The translations under genes and the position numbers were made by a program. A stretch of 64,000 nt of DNA from Stratiolaelaps scimitus (taxonomy: Eukaryota > Arthropoda > Arachnida > Mesostigmata > Laelapidae), in contig JABWDB010000004.1 in the NCBI GenBank assembly GCA_019614645.1, positions 1,488,001 through 1,552,000 on the forward strand, read 5' to 3'. Shown here in pieces: positions 26,727-41,700 of the stretch (its first letter is position 1; every line of letters starts with the position of its first letter). The notes under the pieces were generated by a model. The model was not told the origin of the DNA. It saw nothing but the letters and a program-made list of their open reading frames with translations, and ran no database searches.

Positions 26727-29700
26727 TCGACCATTCTCGTACATCTTATCATTGTCGTTGACGGTGGTGGGTCGCTATGGCGTCGTTCGTGTATTTTCAC
26801 TCTACGCTTCTGCGTCTATACTATCTCTCTCTTTCTCTCTCTGACTCACTTCGTGTGTGTCTGTGTGTTTCAGAGCGAGGAGAACACGTACGGTTTCGAG
26901 CTCCCGAACAAGGCGGCCTGCAAGCATCTGTGGAAGTGCTGCGTGGATCATCACTCCTTTTTCAGGTACGTACTTGGTGGCGCTGGTGCTGACGCAAGAG
27001 AAGTGTACGACGACGACGACGGGATGAAGCAGGGAATATGGTGAGATCCTCGATAGGAGCACGAAAGCGACACGCCACTCGACAGGGGGATGAGGGTCGT
27101 GGCGATACGGCATGTGGCGCAGACAGACTCAAGCACAGTGAGTAGTGCTACGACTGGACGGGTGCCGGGCTGCCGGATCGGTGTACATCAGCCGAAAGCG
27201 GTAGGCGGCAGGCGGCGGGGGGGGAGTTCGAGGTTAGAGGATTCCTTCGAAGCAATCACCGCTTCCTTGGGATTCAGCGGGCCAGCAGAGGCTGAATCCG
27301 TTCGGAGAGGCGGGCGAAAACAGCCATACCACTACTGCTGCCCTTCCTACCACTGCTGCCCCTCCTGCCAACTGCTTCTACGACCACTGCAACTAGGGCC
27401 GAGCGGTGTGCGGTGGCTACGATGGTGCGAAATCGGCCACCTTCGTTCACACTCGCACTTTTTGCGCCGTCAAGAACGAGTAGAGATGTGGAACGATGGA
27501 GAGCCCCGAACGATGAAGTGTAACGTTCTGCGCGGGTTTCTTCCAGCGGTGTGGGGCCGCGGTGAGTGAAGATCGTCGGTAGCTTTAGCAGAGTGCTGGC
27601 CCACGTTGCGACAAGAGATCCGCGTGAAACCGTTGAAATCGTATACGGTAGGAGGAGGAATAATATTCTAGGTGAGGACTAATCGCTTCGGTGTAATACG
27701 ACCGCAGATGTGTGAGCTACGCCGAATATGGGAAATGGTGGTACAGTTCGCTTCAAATACTTCGCGACGGAAGGCCATAGACTTTATGCGCAGATCGGGA
27801 AAGACGTAAATCTACACCCTTGTCGAATATATATGCTCCGAACCCATCGACGGACACGAAAGATCCGCAACGAAGCCTCGCGCCCGCGCACTTTGGGGGC
27901 TATGGCTATGAAAGAAGGGGCCGGTGGCTGCATGGGGTGTACGTTTCGATGCCGATACCCCCACAGATACACAAGAATACAATACATAGACAGTCTAGCG
28001 AACATGCAAGTCGCGCACACACTCAACACAGTTCAGGCAACAGAGCGCAGGGGAATGCAAACGGAAGCAGCAGCTGTTGCTGCTGCGGAAAGCGAACATG
28101 TAATCTGGACTGAAATCTTGAGATTTCAAATCGATCTCCAAGGACTGCAACGGCGGGGCTTCGCGCGCGAGCTGCCAACGCCCAATCTCCGCTGTTGCGT
28201 AATCTCATTGAATGGCGGTACCCGCGTGCTGCGTTATGCGCCATCCACACGCGATTCCCGCCTAAGCGACTATAGCAAACTCTGCTACACAGCATCACCC
28301 CTGCTTCTCTAAGCTTCAGCATCCGAGAAAGTGGTCAGGACAACCGCCGTGAGTGCGGTCATACCGCTGCTACCTACTGATCCCCTAGTGATTCTCAATA
28401 CTCGCGAATGCCTGCAATGACCTGGACGTCCATCCGGCCACCGTGCCAGAGCCGCGTAAGCAGAAAATGCCTCAGTAAGCTAGCCAGATGTCGGTGAGAA
28501 ACGTATACGTCTCCAATGCAACCGAATCGCATGAGGAGACTCCACCATATTCCTGTGTATGGCTGTGGGCGCGTGATGGCCGGCGACCTACGACTGGGCC
28601 GCTTAAGTATTTGCGAATGTAACACTGCGGGGAGGCGTTACACACCGTCGGGACATGTCGCCGGAGTCGGCGTTATGAATAGCAAAGTGACGCACTATGA
28701 CTGCCGACATTGTTGTCGGCAGGGGCCGCTTGATGGGATGTCTGGCAAAGCTGGATCTTAGTGCTTGATCGTTCGCTGGGATGGGGGGGGCGGCACCTTT
28801 GCTGGCCTCATCCTCCGGATGCTTGCTGTGCTGAGGGTTTGCAGGAGTTTCTGCGTTGTCGTGTATGGAACATGTGGTGCGGATACGCAAATAACATATG
28901 GCTTGCAGGCTTGTTTTGGTCTATTTCGGTCAGTCGATCTACCCAACCATCGCCTTCTGTATATATATACATATATATATGTTTATATGCGCATTCACAA
29001 TTGGTGGGTGGCTTCACGGAAAGCACGGGACCAATGCTATATTTTTGGTAGTATGTACTGATGATTCCACAAAGCTTCATGTCACAGTGAGGGCGAACCC
29101 GACATCATTGACGGAAAAATCACCTCGTACACAGTAGTAGTGATAACGATACTATATGCGAAAAAAGTCTGGTTTTAGTAGCTATTTCACGTACACTTAA
29201 AAAAAATAAAAAAATATATATATGTATATATATATATATAAATATATATATAAAGAAAAAGTTTTCGCTGAACAAGACTGTGCTGTATGTAAACACAAAG
29301 CTCCTCATATGTACGCCGTGCTCATGTCATGAGACAACTAATACGATGTTAATAGAAAAACACTCCAAAAATGTTTCATGTTGTTCATCCAATATGAAAT
29401 CGACATGCGTACATATAACGCTATACGCCACGTTTGCTTCTCGGGTGATTTTTCATTTAATTACAAATTCCATTTTGAAATTCATTCATTTCAATTCATT
29501 CTGTCTCATTCTTTCAGGTTGGCGCAATCGAATCCGGACGCGTCAGCAGCTACGAGCAAACTCTTCGGGTTGGGGTCGAAGTTGCGTAACTCGCTACGCG
29601 GCAGCTCGCGGAGCAGCAAGGTGTCCGCAGGTGGACCTGCGTTGCCTCCGAGGGAAAGCCGGGACGCGAGTAGGCCTCAGCCCGCCTTCACCCGGGTGCC

Positions 29701-32700
29701 TAGCCGCCGCTACCAGAGGCAGCGGTTAGACAATCCTGATGGCGCTGACGGTAAGCGATGGGACGGCAGGTCTCTGATATATCGCGCGACTATAAACGAA
29801 TATACATTGTCCATGTCATTGAAATGGACATCTGCTGTTAATAGATTTAGAGCCAAAAGTTTGAACGCTGCCTAGAAATAGAGGGAACGGGGGGTGGGAG
29901 AGAGAGAGAGAGGACATGCTGTCCTTATTCAAGGTCATGTGGCTGGGGTTTCCTGCGAGTTCTTAGTTAGTCAAATTGCTGAACTTTCTTTATCTTACAC
30001 GATGCACATGTATAGAGGTGTCACACTGTGGGGTTCTTGCACGTTGCTCTTATCTCTCCACGACGTAATAGACCTCGGGGTGCGCTCGAAGATAGTTATT
30101 ACTTCTCGAAGGCATGGAAACCGAGTGTGGATAATTTGCCATGAACAACTAGCCTGGTCTATGTTCTGAGCAGTTCTCAACAGTTTTTCGCCGTCCAACA
30201 ATTGCGGCCGACTTCATATGACACCGCCCTGGGTTCCCTTTGTCATTCCAAGGACCGTGACCATCAGGGGAGGCTACGATCGAACGCGCCTCTGCTCCGA
30301 CGCTGAGCGCGAAGGGTTTCCTGAATCGTTGAATGTCGGATCGTGCTCGATCCATCTGTTTTTTTCTCCGCTCCATTTAGATGTTGAATCTGTGCTTTAT
30401 CTAACGCCGTCATGCGTCTTGATTGCCGGGTCGCGACCTAGTTATTTTAGATAGGAAGATCATAGTCATATTCTCCACAAAGCTAACCACACCCCTCGAC
30501 TAGATGCAGCAGGAAACGGCTCCTCCAGCAGATGTGTTTCAAATGTTATCATGTCTGGCGCGTTGCTCAAATTAGAATCATTTTCCGATTCGGCGAAGTC
30601 ATCGTGACGAAGATAGAGACGGGTCGCCTCTCCTACCACCATCCACTCGGGCGGCTGGAACGGGCTAACGGGCGGAAATAGCTACACATCTTCGTGGAAC
30701 CTACGTCAGTTTTCCGTTGAGGATACGACGACCGTGTACGACCCTCGTTGGTTGACGCATTAACCACGTGGGCGAGTCTGAGCTGCGAGCGATTGTCTAG
30801 ACTCGTAACCTGTGACCAGTGTAGTCTCCCTTGCCAAGTTTGATTGTGTCGGTACAATGCGCCTGGAGGGATGCGTATAATTTTAGGCAAATCGATTAAC
30901 ATCTAGCTATATATACGATCACTCGTGATAGATACCCACTGGTTTCGTTTTTCCGTTTAATTGTCACACAGCTGCCAGACGAACAATTCGGCTGATTATG
31001 TATCAGCTATGTACATCTACCGAAATCATGATTTCCCTCGATTCGCTACGGAGATATTTGTAAGAACGTTTGCCAGACGAGCTTTCGATATGCATGTCCT
31101 ATCAGTGAGACCTCAATTCAAGAGAAATTGAGACCTTAATCGTAAGGGCTGACAAGTTTCAGCACTAACATGCCTGTACAGGCTTACACAAGAGTAGATG
31201 GTATACAGAAGAGCAACCTGCCACCTTCGACCGTGAGTGTGTGTTGCGATGCTACCCAAATGAGCGGCCATATAACAAAGAACTGTACGATGTTGGCCGT
31301 CACATATCTCCGTGCAAACCGAACGACAGCAGTTGATTGTCGCTTTGCTGGTCCCTTCCCCGCCGCGACCTCTGTCTTTCGTCGTCAGCGAGCAGCGGTT
31401 ACGAGGGCATCACACGAACCATCTGGCGCTTGCAGTGGGTTGAGTGTGCAGAACGATGACGACATTTGAGTCCTTCATTGTCATTCACCTTTGTCTCGTC
31501 GGTCCCAAACACCCGCGGCTGTTGCCGCTGCGGCCTATTTTCTTGTTGTTCTGTTTGGCTTTTTGGGCCTCGCTGTTTTTCTGGTTTATTTTCCTTCTAC
31601 CACTGCAGCCTGGCTACGTTCCTCTTCGAGCAGATCTCAGCCAATTCGGCGTACCGGTGAATGCTGTAAGCATCACGTGCAGTTTTCGGACGCGCTATTT
31701 CTCCTTTTCGCTCCACCGGTTTGCCACCTTCCTCGGGTATAGGCTTGTTTCTTACGTTAGGGGTAGACTGCCTTCGCCGTTCAGTGTCTGTCGACAGACG
31801 GGCGCGACTACCCACATATGCGCATAGTGACGCTGGCGCATTACAACGGCGGCGTGCTGGCGAAAATCATAATAGCAAGTCCCCCCCCAACCCCCTGCCA
31901 GTAACAGTAGCAGCAACATTACGCAGAGGTAACAACAACAACGACAAAATAGCAGAACCTGTTCCGTAGGCAGACGATGGAAGGAGTACGAACGAATGGT
32001 CCTGGTTGGGAACCGTAGACGGTACCTGTCACCCCGACGTCCCGGCAGGGCTATCTTGTCAGCCAAGCAGAGAAACGCAAGGAGACGTTCCACCAGTGGT
32101 AGCAGCACCACCACCGCCGGCTCCTTCGGTACGATCTGACTCGACTCGTACGCTGACTCTGACTGTCACCAGCTCCTTTACTCCTCGCGCGCCTGTGGGC
32201 ACAGAACGAGGAGAGAGCAAGCGAGGAGACGCACAGCTAGAAGTGGGACAGCAGCCTTCAGGGCGGCAGCTGACGACGGGAGCCTTTTCGGAGTTCTATA
32301 TGAGAACTTCTCATGCTTTATGCTTCGTACGCAGGAGCGTCACACACTCGCGTTCCTGCCCGAGAATGAGAGCGAGGCATCGAGGCGCCTCCACCTCCAG
32401 ACCGCTACGCACGATGGCTGGCTGGCTGCATTTGGTATAAACCAGTAAACGTACGGCAGAGAGCTCTCTATGGGCAGAAAGCTTCGTGGTCTCTTTGCGG
32501 ATCGCGTAGAAGCGAGGCTAGCAGTGAGCAAGCGGGCCCAGAGCCGCCTGCCTCTGAGTTTCGTCGCGGGATAGGCTTTGCGGTGGGGCCACACCCCTGT
32601 CAAACCCCAGCCACGCTGGCGGGGCTCCTCTAACGGGAGAACGGAAGGGAATATGAATGAATATATTGTGCACATTTGCGCAATTTACTAAGTGCTACTG

Positions 32701-35700
32701 TTGCGGTCTCTATGCGCCGGCGCGGTTGCCTCTCTGCTTCTCTACTTATCCCCCTATATATTTCTCTCTCATTCGGCAAAAGAGAACGAGAAACCCCGTC
32801 AAGCGTCTAGAGGGCAGCTTTCGAAAGTGTTTACCCCCACTGGGTCTGGTTCACGCAAAAAAGGCTATAGTGCAGCTATGGCTGTTAGCGCAGTGGCCTG
32901 CATACGAGCCCATACAACAGACAAGCAGCCAGTGGTGAGGTGATAATTTTTTAAGGCCCCTGCTTGCTTACTCTCTCGTCCATCCTCGTTTCACCGAACA
33001 CCATGTGGGTTAACCTAACCGCTCTGCTAAGAGCACTTAAGTGCATTGGGGCATGCCACGTGAGTGTGAGAATGGCTGCAGTTGAGGATACCGCCTTCTC
33101 ATGCCACTCATCGCATTACTACTACAACTATTACTAATAGTAGTGGCACTATGAACGAATGTCATGTCAAGAGGCCATTCGAGAGTGGTGCTAGTAGCCG
33201 GCCTGACATCTTGACATCGTGCCGCAGGGCTGTAGGAATAGCACAGGGCGTAGCTACAGGTTGGGTCATCGACAGCTGCTGTCGGCTCTTAGCATTCGTA
33301 CTAGATAGAGTGGCGGGGGGTGGCTCGCTGGCTGAGCAGGGTGTGTACGTAATGTCTGGCCATCATTAATAATCGCTTCATCTATGTCTTCCTTGCGTTT
33401 CATGCACCGCCCACGGTCGCGACCGGCCCCCGAACGGGTTTACCTTTATCGTTCCATGCACGTGCCGCGTTGTGCCTGCTCGCGTGACGCAGCACCGTCC
33501 AATTTCGAAGCGGAATCGAGAAGGAGCAGCGTTGCTACGACAACACAATCAACGCCCCAGTAAGTGAATGAATTACTATGTAGCTATTTACAGGTTGAGC
33601 AGAAAACAATGTAGGTACTCACGTCCTGCTTTTTTCATGTTTCAAGAGTTATTATGATGTGCGTGCCCTATTCCTATACTGTTTTCGTAATATATTGTCA
33701 ATTAATATCATATAATTAGACCGGTGGGTCAGTCAGCCATAGCTGCATTGTTCGCGACGTCTGACGCTATTCAAGACGCTAGCATACATACATCATATGT
33801 CTTGTCGTTCAATCACTAGTCATTCATTTGTCATCTGTCTGCGGCGGCGGCGGCGGTGGTAAAATGGCACGTCCTGGGCACGACGCCTTTTCTCGGCGCC
33901 ATCTTTATTACGGGGTTGTGTGAGAAGAATATCCGTTTGTCAAAGAGACTTACCCGTGCTGCGTCCGCCCCTTCGCTCTACAGGCCCGCTTCTTCGCGGA
34001 GATTTACTTAGCCTGTAGCCTATGCCGTTGAGTATCCGCCACAGCGCGTCTTCCTTTCAGCGGAGGAGAGGCGCGGACCTCTATCCTCGTGTGCACGCAC
34101 GCTGCCTCCGCAACGATTTCTACTTCTGCTTCGACAACTACCTCTGGCCATAGTTTTCGACGTACCTCGTGCTTACCTTATCACATTCTGCCAATCGCTC
34201 GATCACCCCGGCGATCGTACTCTTTCCGTGTTCTTGAGAGAAAGGATGAACAATTGGGCAGAGGAGGCGGCCAGCCTCGGTTGTCTGCCAGCCCAGTTCA
34301 TGCCCTAGCTACCATAGACCCTCACATGAAGGACCCTTAGGGCCCTTACTCATTTCTTGCTCTTTCTTCCTCTCAAGAGGCTCTATCTTGTTTTCGCTGC
34401 GCACCCCGTCAGCCTGCCCGCTGGTCATGCAGGACAGGCGGTGGAGACTCCACTAGGCACCAGGTTTACCAGGACAGGGCACCAGCACGAGCGTTCCTTC
34501 GAAGAATGTCTCTGTTTTAGTCGCTTGTTGGCTCTCTCAAAGACAGCGTGCGCGCCGTGGCGCACTCGAGGCTGATTCCGTCCGCCGCACAGCTGCCGTA
34601 CTCACCGACTAGCGAGTCTTTGGTTTTATGACAACAAGCTTCCCTGTTTGGCGAGAGGAACCCCTCCACATGCCATGGTTTATCACTTATTGCTTACTGC
34701 TGCTGCCCCTGCCGAGAGGATCGAAGGGGAATGTTGTCGTTGCTGCTGTCGCCCTCTTTTACTATATATACTCGTATATCTTGGCTTGGCACCATCGACA
34801 AAGAATGAAGAAGGGACAGAACGCTGCCGTCTCAGTTCAGCCAACGGGCCGGCTTTTTTTTGTCGCCATTGTCGTCGTCATCAGAGACATTAACACATGA
34901 CCCGGGCCGTGGACAACCACGGATGGGCGTGCTCGTCACCAAACCCCGCGTCGGACAGGGCCACTCCACCGCGACGAGATATATATATATATATGTACAT
35001 ACATATATATTTTGTACATACTCGTTGTCTACGTAAGCCCGACCATGCCTGCTAAAGTCCCAGCGCCTCCCAGCCTCGCCACCGGCCCGAGACAAGAGCC
35101 AAAATATGAAGCACACTTTTGTCTTTTTCCTCAAAAGATAAGCGCTGGTGTTAGACATACTAGCTAACAGATAAGAACAGCGCTCTCAAGCACGGCGCAG
35201 ACGAGCGCTTCAGCCAGCCGGCCGCCTAGCGTAGAAACTGTCCCTTCCAATCTTCTTTTTCCTCCTCGTTTCTTCCTCATTCTTTAGCTGGCTCAGTCAT
35301 CGTTGTTCCCCACAACCCATAATGCTCTCCCTCTCTACAGTATATGGCTCAGAGGGCTCTACAAGGCGTCCGAGAAAGGAATGAAAAATTGCCGTCCACC
35401 AGTTGAAAACAGCAAAGCCGCACATAGCTTCCTAGCGAACACACGTTACGTAATCGCACAGACGCAAACGTACATCGCCCACGAACGCAGATACGGGGTA
35501 GTAACGAGAACGAGTCACTACCCCTCGGCTTCCGAGCCGAGCAGCAACCTTCGTTTGTCAGCCGCAGCAATAGTGACGGCTTCATCGTCGTCGCGACAAA
35601 CTGACTAAGGTCCGTTGCCGGCCCACCTTGCCGCTGTCACCAGTCGCGGTGGTACTCACTGTCCGATGGTGCTCACGGGGTGACGCAAGACGCGGAGCGG

Positions 35701-38700
35701 CAGGGCATCTACCCTAGCGGGTGTCTGCAAGTCTGACCGCCACGGGGACACCGAAGCTCGGAAGGGTTGTTCAGCTTGCTTGCCAGGATTTTCCTCCTGT
35801 GCAGAACAAGAGCCATGAGAATATCTATAGGGGCATGTTTTTGCTGATGTACGTATGTTGGTTTGGGTTTGCGTGTGTGTGAGCGTCTGCGCGCTCCGTG
35901 GATGAACATGAAGAGGCAGCGAAGGCGTATGAACGAGAAGGAAGGACAAGAAGACGAGACAGGATAACAAGGCCTTTCATGCAAAGGCTTTTCATGGCGA
36001 AAGGCGGGCTTATAAAAGTTTTCATGCCGGCTGGCGGCCGCTAGCCGGTAGAGTATTTTGTCAGTCGCTCATGTGTTCGCTTTTTGAGGCGGCGTTTCCT
36101 TCTTCTATTTTTAGTCGAGCTTTCTGCTTCGTCCGCTGTGAAAATGAACTCGAATAGACTGCAAACAGAGGGTGAGACACGAAGCTGTTTGAGATGATAA
36201 TGTACACCCTGACTGCGAGGAAATTGGTCGCCACTGGTGATAGCTAACAGAGAAATGGGTTCGGTAGAAAAAAGCTAACAAAAATGTCGCAAAACTAAAC
36301 GCAGTTATAAATATAATAGATGTTAAGTGCATTGCGTCACAGGAGCATCTGCACAGAGTATTATTATTATTATTTCTACAATATGACCCTAATTCGCAGA
36401 TACTCATCACGAGTTAGTTCTCAGTGTGGATATGATGGTGCGGCACATTGCTCCCATACCTGTGCAGTTTTCGTCCCATAGAGTTTCACTGCTTCGACAT
36501 GAAATCTCATCGATAGCTAGATTCACTTAAGTATTATAGCTTAGGGAGACACTCTGTTCCTATTCAGCATGCTCGTCCGATAGCATCGACAGCAAGAATA
36601 TCCCATTACCGGGGAAAAAAAAGACTGCTACCGACGCCGTCTTCACCATCAGGTGCCATCCTAACCCTTTTGCGTGTAACCTGCTACACGAAGGCGTTAG
36701 CATAAGACGCCGGCCAGCATAAGATGCAACAACCTGTGGCCCGCGCCTAGTTTTTTATGCATGACAGTGAGCGATGTAAGGTTTTCGCCGGAAGGGTACT
36801 CGGCTGGCGGTGCCGGCCGTGTCTCTGACTTAATAGTGTAGCTCTACTTGCTGCTTGCTCCCGCCGCCGGAGCTTAGTTGACCACACGTAGATCTAATAT
36901 GCAGCTAATTGTAAGGTCTAGCCCAATGCGTTATCTAATCATATTTAATTAATGGCCATTCATCTGCCGTTAATCGAATCTACCTGATACGAGATTGCCA
37001 GCCATCGTTAGTAGACGATACCTAGGGGGCACTCGATGTTCGAAATCCCACCTCGCATCAGCTGGCAATAGAATAATATATTGTAATAATAACTGATTAA
37101 ACAGCCCAATGACAAAAGGCTCTGCGAAAACGTAAAACACAATTGCTTCATCTCCGATCCCTAACCCGGCTGCCAACCCCGGCCTACCTCATCGTTGCCA
37201 CTAAACGAACAGAGTATAAACGAGTACTTCTGGGACAAAATCGAGCGTTCAAAGGGCTGCCTTTCGTTTGGTTGCTGCGAGCTTCGTAAAACGAATTAGG
37301 AGTGTCTTACTCATATCTGGGTTACTATTATATATTATGAATATAGAGAAAACGGCAATACCTAGACGGCGAGACCTAGCTAACAGATCGAGATTGTCAA
37401 CGGCCAAAGAGATGTGTGCACCAACCTAGAGGAATACGACTCGAGTAAAATCATTTTCGAAATATAATTGGAGAGGTTTAAAATTAAATGTAATCAATTT
37501 GGAAATTAATTTTGCTTTTTGCGACCGCTACATTAGCAGGTTCGTATTGCTTATTATATATTAGTAAAATTTGTACAATTTAGTTACATGAGTATGCCTC
37601 GTCTCACTTCGTTCGGCGTACGAAAAATGTTCGTAAGCGCGAAATTCGTTCACGTTGTCCGTAATACTTGGCACTAACCCCCTCGTGACGTTTCGTTTCT
37701 GTTATCCGCAATTTGTCTTCTCACTGGGATCGATCTCGTCAAATCTGTCTGTATCCTGATTCGATCGTGTCCTGCGAGCAGTAGCATGTACAGAAGCGTG
37801 TCAGTGCCCTCGGTCGGCGGAGCCACAGGAACAACGCGAGCCTGGGATGAACCCCGGCCGCGAGGTCTTTTCTCGCACTCGGGATCGGCCAACCCTTCAC
37901 CACGCTCCGTGCGCAGTATAGCGATGTCGGCTCGCAGTTGCCGAGACTCGTCGGTTGATAGGTGAGTGCGTCTTGCACAACTTTCAAGTGCTGGTCATCA
38001 GCAGACCATCAGCGTACGTATGCATATCGTTAAATATTGGTGAAGATTACATCGACAGCTTTACGGCCAGTGCGGCCACGCAGATCGCATGGTCACCGCT
38101 CACGGACAGCAACGGTACACCATCATTGGATAGCTGTCTGTTCTTCATCGGAAGAACGCTTGCAGCAATGGTCAAGTCTCTGCCACCGCGTAGCATCGAT
38201 GTACCGCTGCACATGCCGACTCTAAGAGCGGATCTGTTTGCCATGTCCAAATATGGGTTTAGGAACACTTCGCATATCCATCTACCTCTCCCAATGTCTT
38301 AATAGCTCACCATTCGCATCGCTAATGGACTTTTCACAGAGCAGGCGCGTGCGTGAGCTCATCCACACTGGCAACATGATCTCGATCTGTTTCCATCCTT
38401 TGCTCGGTCGTGCGAAAGCAAAAAATAACGGCGGGCGCAAAAAAAACCGGAGCATTTGCTCGAAACCGCTCCTCTTCGGATACTCTTGCATAACATTACG
38501 AGACGTGTCGGGGGAATTTTTTCTTCTTTTTCTCTTTCTTCTATGATACATCTTTCGTTCGTGTTGACCATCGTCGTCGTAATCGAGCGAACGTGGTCGA
38601 CTCTTCGCCAAAGCTCAGGGCGAGAGATGAGAGCCAAAGGAGAAGGAGGTGAGGAAGGCACTTGAGATACGTGGAAAAAACGCGAAGGAAAAAGATATGG

Positions 38701-41700
38701 CCGCCTGACCGACGCGCCGACAAAACGTTGGTGGACCACTTGAGCGCGTCCTGGGTGCCCTCACATCGGAATTAAACGATGCGGGCTGAATCATCCTCGC
38801 TTGGGCGCGTGTGCCTGCCGAGTACGGTGCCGCCACGTACATTATGCATCGCTTGTCGTTACAGTCGTACGCAGCTTTGCGGAGTTGGTACGAGCTGTCC
38901 CTCTTAATTCGTTCCGGATCGACATATTGTTCTGGAGGCTCCATTGTTAATGTCGTCTCGTGGTCGTTATGTTTAATGGCGCGCCGGTCGTATGTCATAT
39001 CGCTGCTTTCGAGTTTGGGCTCAAGCAAGCCGGAAGCGATCAGGAGGTTTTGTTGGCGCTCTCGGCTGCGCTCTCAAGGGGCAGCTCACCGTAGTCGAGC
39101 GATCAAGTTGTATAAAATGTGTCTGAATAGATATACTCAAGCCAGTTGAATGCGGTTGTTTTATTTGTTAATTGCATTCGAGCCTCCACATGCTATCTAT
39201 ACACAGGTAGTGCAAGTTGCGTGCTATACCTAATGAAGTTCTGCAATGGAAGCTGGAAAGGTGATATTAATAATTGTGACCGCACAAATGAAATGGAGCA
39301 GACGCCATCCGGCACCTGTTTGGGCGTCCGACTCCGAAGGGAATTCTATATGAGGAGGGGACGAAGGCCCAAAAGGCCAAAAGCAGAATAGTCGTCGATG
39401 GCATTTGCATACACCTACCCTAGCATTTGCCTTCCATACGAGCGCGCTGGCTCGATCTGTCGAAGCTGGTTTACCAGCCACGCAGTCCGATGCGGGCAAC
39501 ATTTGCAGCCGTGTACGGACGCAGTCGTATTGACGACTGGCACTTGCTGGCTCGCTGGTCGCGATCAAATAGGCAAGAAGCACCCAGCCAGTGAGCGATC
39601 GGATCTGTCCGTCTGCCTTTCTACGTGCCTCGACGCGGTTCGCCCGGAACGTATTGCCGGACAGCCGGGATAGCCGGGAAGAGGTCTGCCTCGATTCCGA
39701 CCAAACATCAACAACGAACATCAGCCTGGCGGACTGCAGGAAGAGCGGCACCGAACGGCGAACGCCAGACAGCTCTCCCCTATAGGAGACCCGTGTCGCT
39801 GGCATCGCTATTTCCAATCGTGTTGTTTTGGCGCGTTGCTCTACGAGCCACGCGTTCCTGGGGTATGTGCCCAGCCTCTTCGTGGCACGCTTGCTGTTGA
39901 TCGGCCGGTCGTGGCAGCGAGCACGGAGAGCCCAGAGGCAACTATACTCCCCACTGATGCAACGGCTCGCACGCACGCGCCCACCACACGAGCAGTGACG
40001 GTGATAGCTGGTAGTGGTAGTCGTTGTTGGTCGCCGCAGTCGATACCCTGGGTCACGCTGGCCGTTTCCACATTTCCATCGCCTTTCCCTTGACTCTCTG
40101 CGTTGTTCTTTCTTTCAGCTGGAATCCGCCAATGAGCACGATGGGTGGGAGATGCCAGGCTCAATATATAGAGCGTAAGCCAATCGCTATGTACAAAAGC
40201 ATGTCGCCGAGGACGTATAGGGGTATCGCACTGGGAAAGCCTCGCCCGCAGTAGAGAAATGGCGAGGGTCGACAATGTGGTCGACGTGTATTCGACGTAT
40301 GCTATTATATATTGTCCTATATGGTCGTCTAAATAGTAGACGATGCGAACGGGACGGGCATCTAGTTAAAACAAGAACTGGATTAGAGAGGAAGCGCGCT
40401 GGAAAATAACGCTAGCTGGGTGATTAATATGATGATTAGGGTAGAGTTTTTCCCACCAAAACATTTTTCTTTTTTGTCCCGAAGGTGTGAAACTTGCGCC
40501 AAAGTTCGGAACAACTCCATATTTCTTCAAACAATGTGTGTCCTTCGGCATTCGAGCCGAAGACCCTCGTGTTTCAAGGCCTCGGCGCTAACCCACGCCA
40601 CCTGGCCACTCATAAAAACCCACCAATCCAATGAACATAGCGTAAAAATGGCCACGTTTAAATGTGTTCTGCTATAAGAGAGCTAGGATTGCCTCTCGTG
40701 CTGCAGGCTCTATTGATTTATGGCCCCGTACTGTAGTTCTGGATGATAACAATTTAATTATTATTATTATTATTAGTCGAATAAAAGCAAAAATGTTTTC
40801 ATGTGTTGTTCTAATATGGTCCTCCCCGCGCAGCGTCGATTGTTCTCGGCACCGCAAGAGGCATCGGAGTCGACACGAGCGTGATCGAAGCGAACAACAT
40901 GGAAGGTCAGATGCCGAAAGTGAAGTTTCGCGTACTTCAAGAAATAGTCGAACCTCGCGCGCGAGCAGTGCCTGCCGTCACAGGTATTTATTGCTCGTAA
41001 TTTACATACTACATTAACGTGTTGTAGGTTCCCTAACACTTTCAGGTGGGTAACTTGTTCTTGCGCGAGCGGGGTGGAGAGAGAGAGAGCGCCGCACCCC
41101 CTCATAACAACACCATAGTTACTCAGGGATTAACTCATTAGGTAGCTTGTTGCAGTATCCATCTACGGTATTTCAAGCACGAACGTGAAACGTTTGATTC
41201 TCGTGAAGGACTCCTCTGGAGTAGTGTCCTCGGAGTGTTTGATAAAAATAAATTGGTTCATGGCAATCCTACAAAGTCGCGATCAATTGCATATGTGCGC
41301 GCATTCGGCGCGCGCCTGAGGTTCTCATTGCTGTTGTTCCTGCAGCAGGAAGAGGGGAGAGAATGCTTTCAGAATACTTCAGAACTTTGCATACACCGAC
41401 TCGGAGTGAGATCCGTGAGGTTGAGCGTCTGCTCCACTTCGCCGGCTGTCTGTGCTCTCGGTCGCCCGCGCCCCTCAGCTGTCCCCATCGCTTCGTTGCC
41501 TCGACTTTTTGGCGCTTCCACGAACGGAAGTCGCGGAGGGCCACTTCAGTATCGTTGCGTCCTACTGTAGAAAATGAACGCATGAGAATACCATATTCAT
41601 ATCTGGACGGAACAAAGGAACCCCCAAAGGGTAGAGATGAGCCTGCTCGCTTGGGCAATGAGGCTGTTCAGCGGAGAGAGGTCTCAGTGGATATCTACAA

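Larger units (their letters stand above)
33560..40833 (+). other. Intron 8
   Basis: A 7.3-kb intron from gtaagt to ccccgcgcag. It contains a GGC run at 33841-33858, an (AT)n tract at 34979-35010, an ATT run at 36361-36375, a tRNA-like piece on the minus strand at 40541-40612 and an ATT run at 40757-40777. The 248-codon minus-strand frame at 39230-39976 has no recognisable domain and is not called. Confidence 0.7.

Noticed and set aside
39230..39976. 248-codon minus-strand open frame in intron 8
   Set aside because: Cys- and Arg-rich with no recognisable domain, in GC-rich sequence with open frames on the other strand too. It looks like a chance frame.
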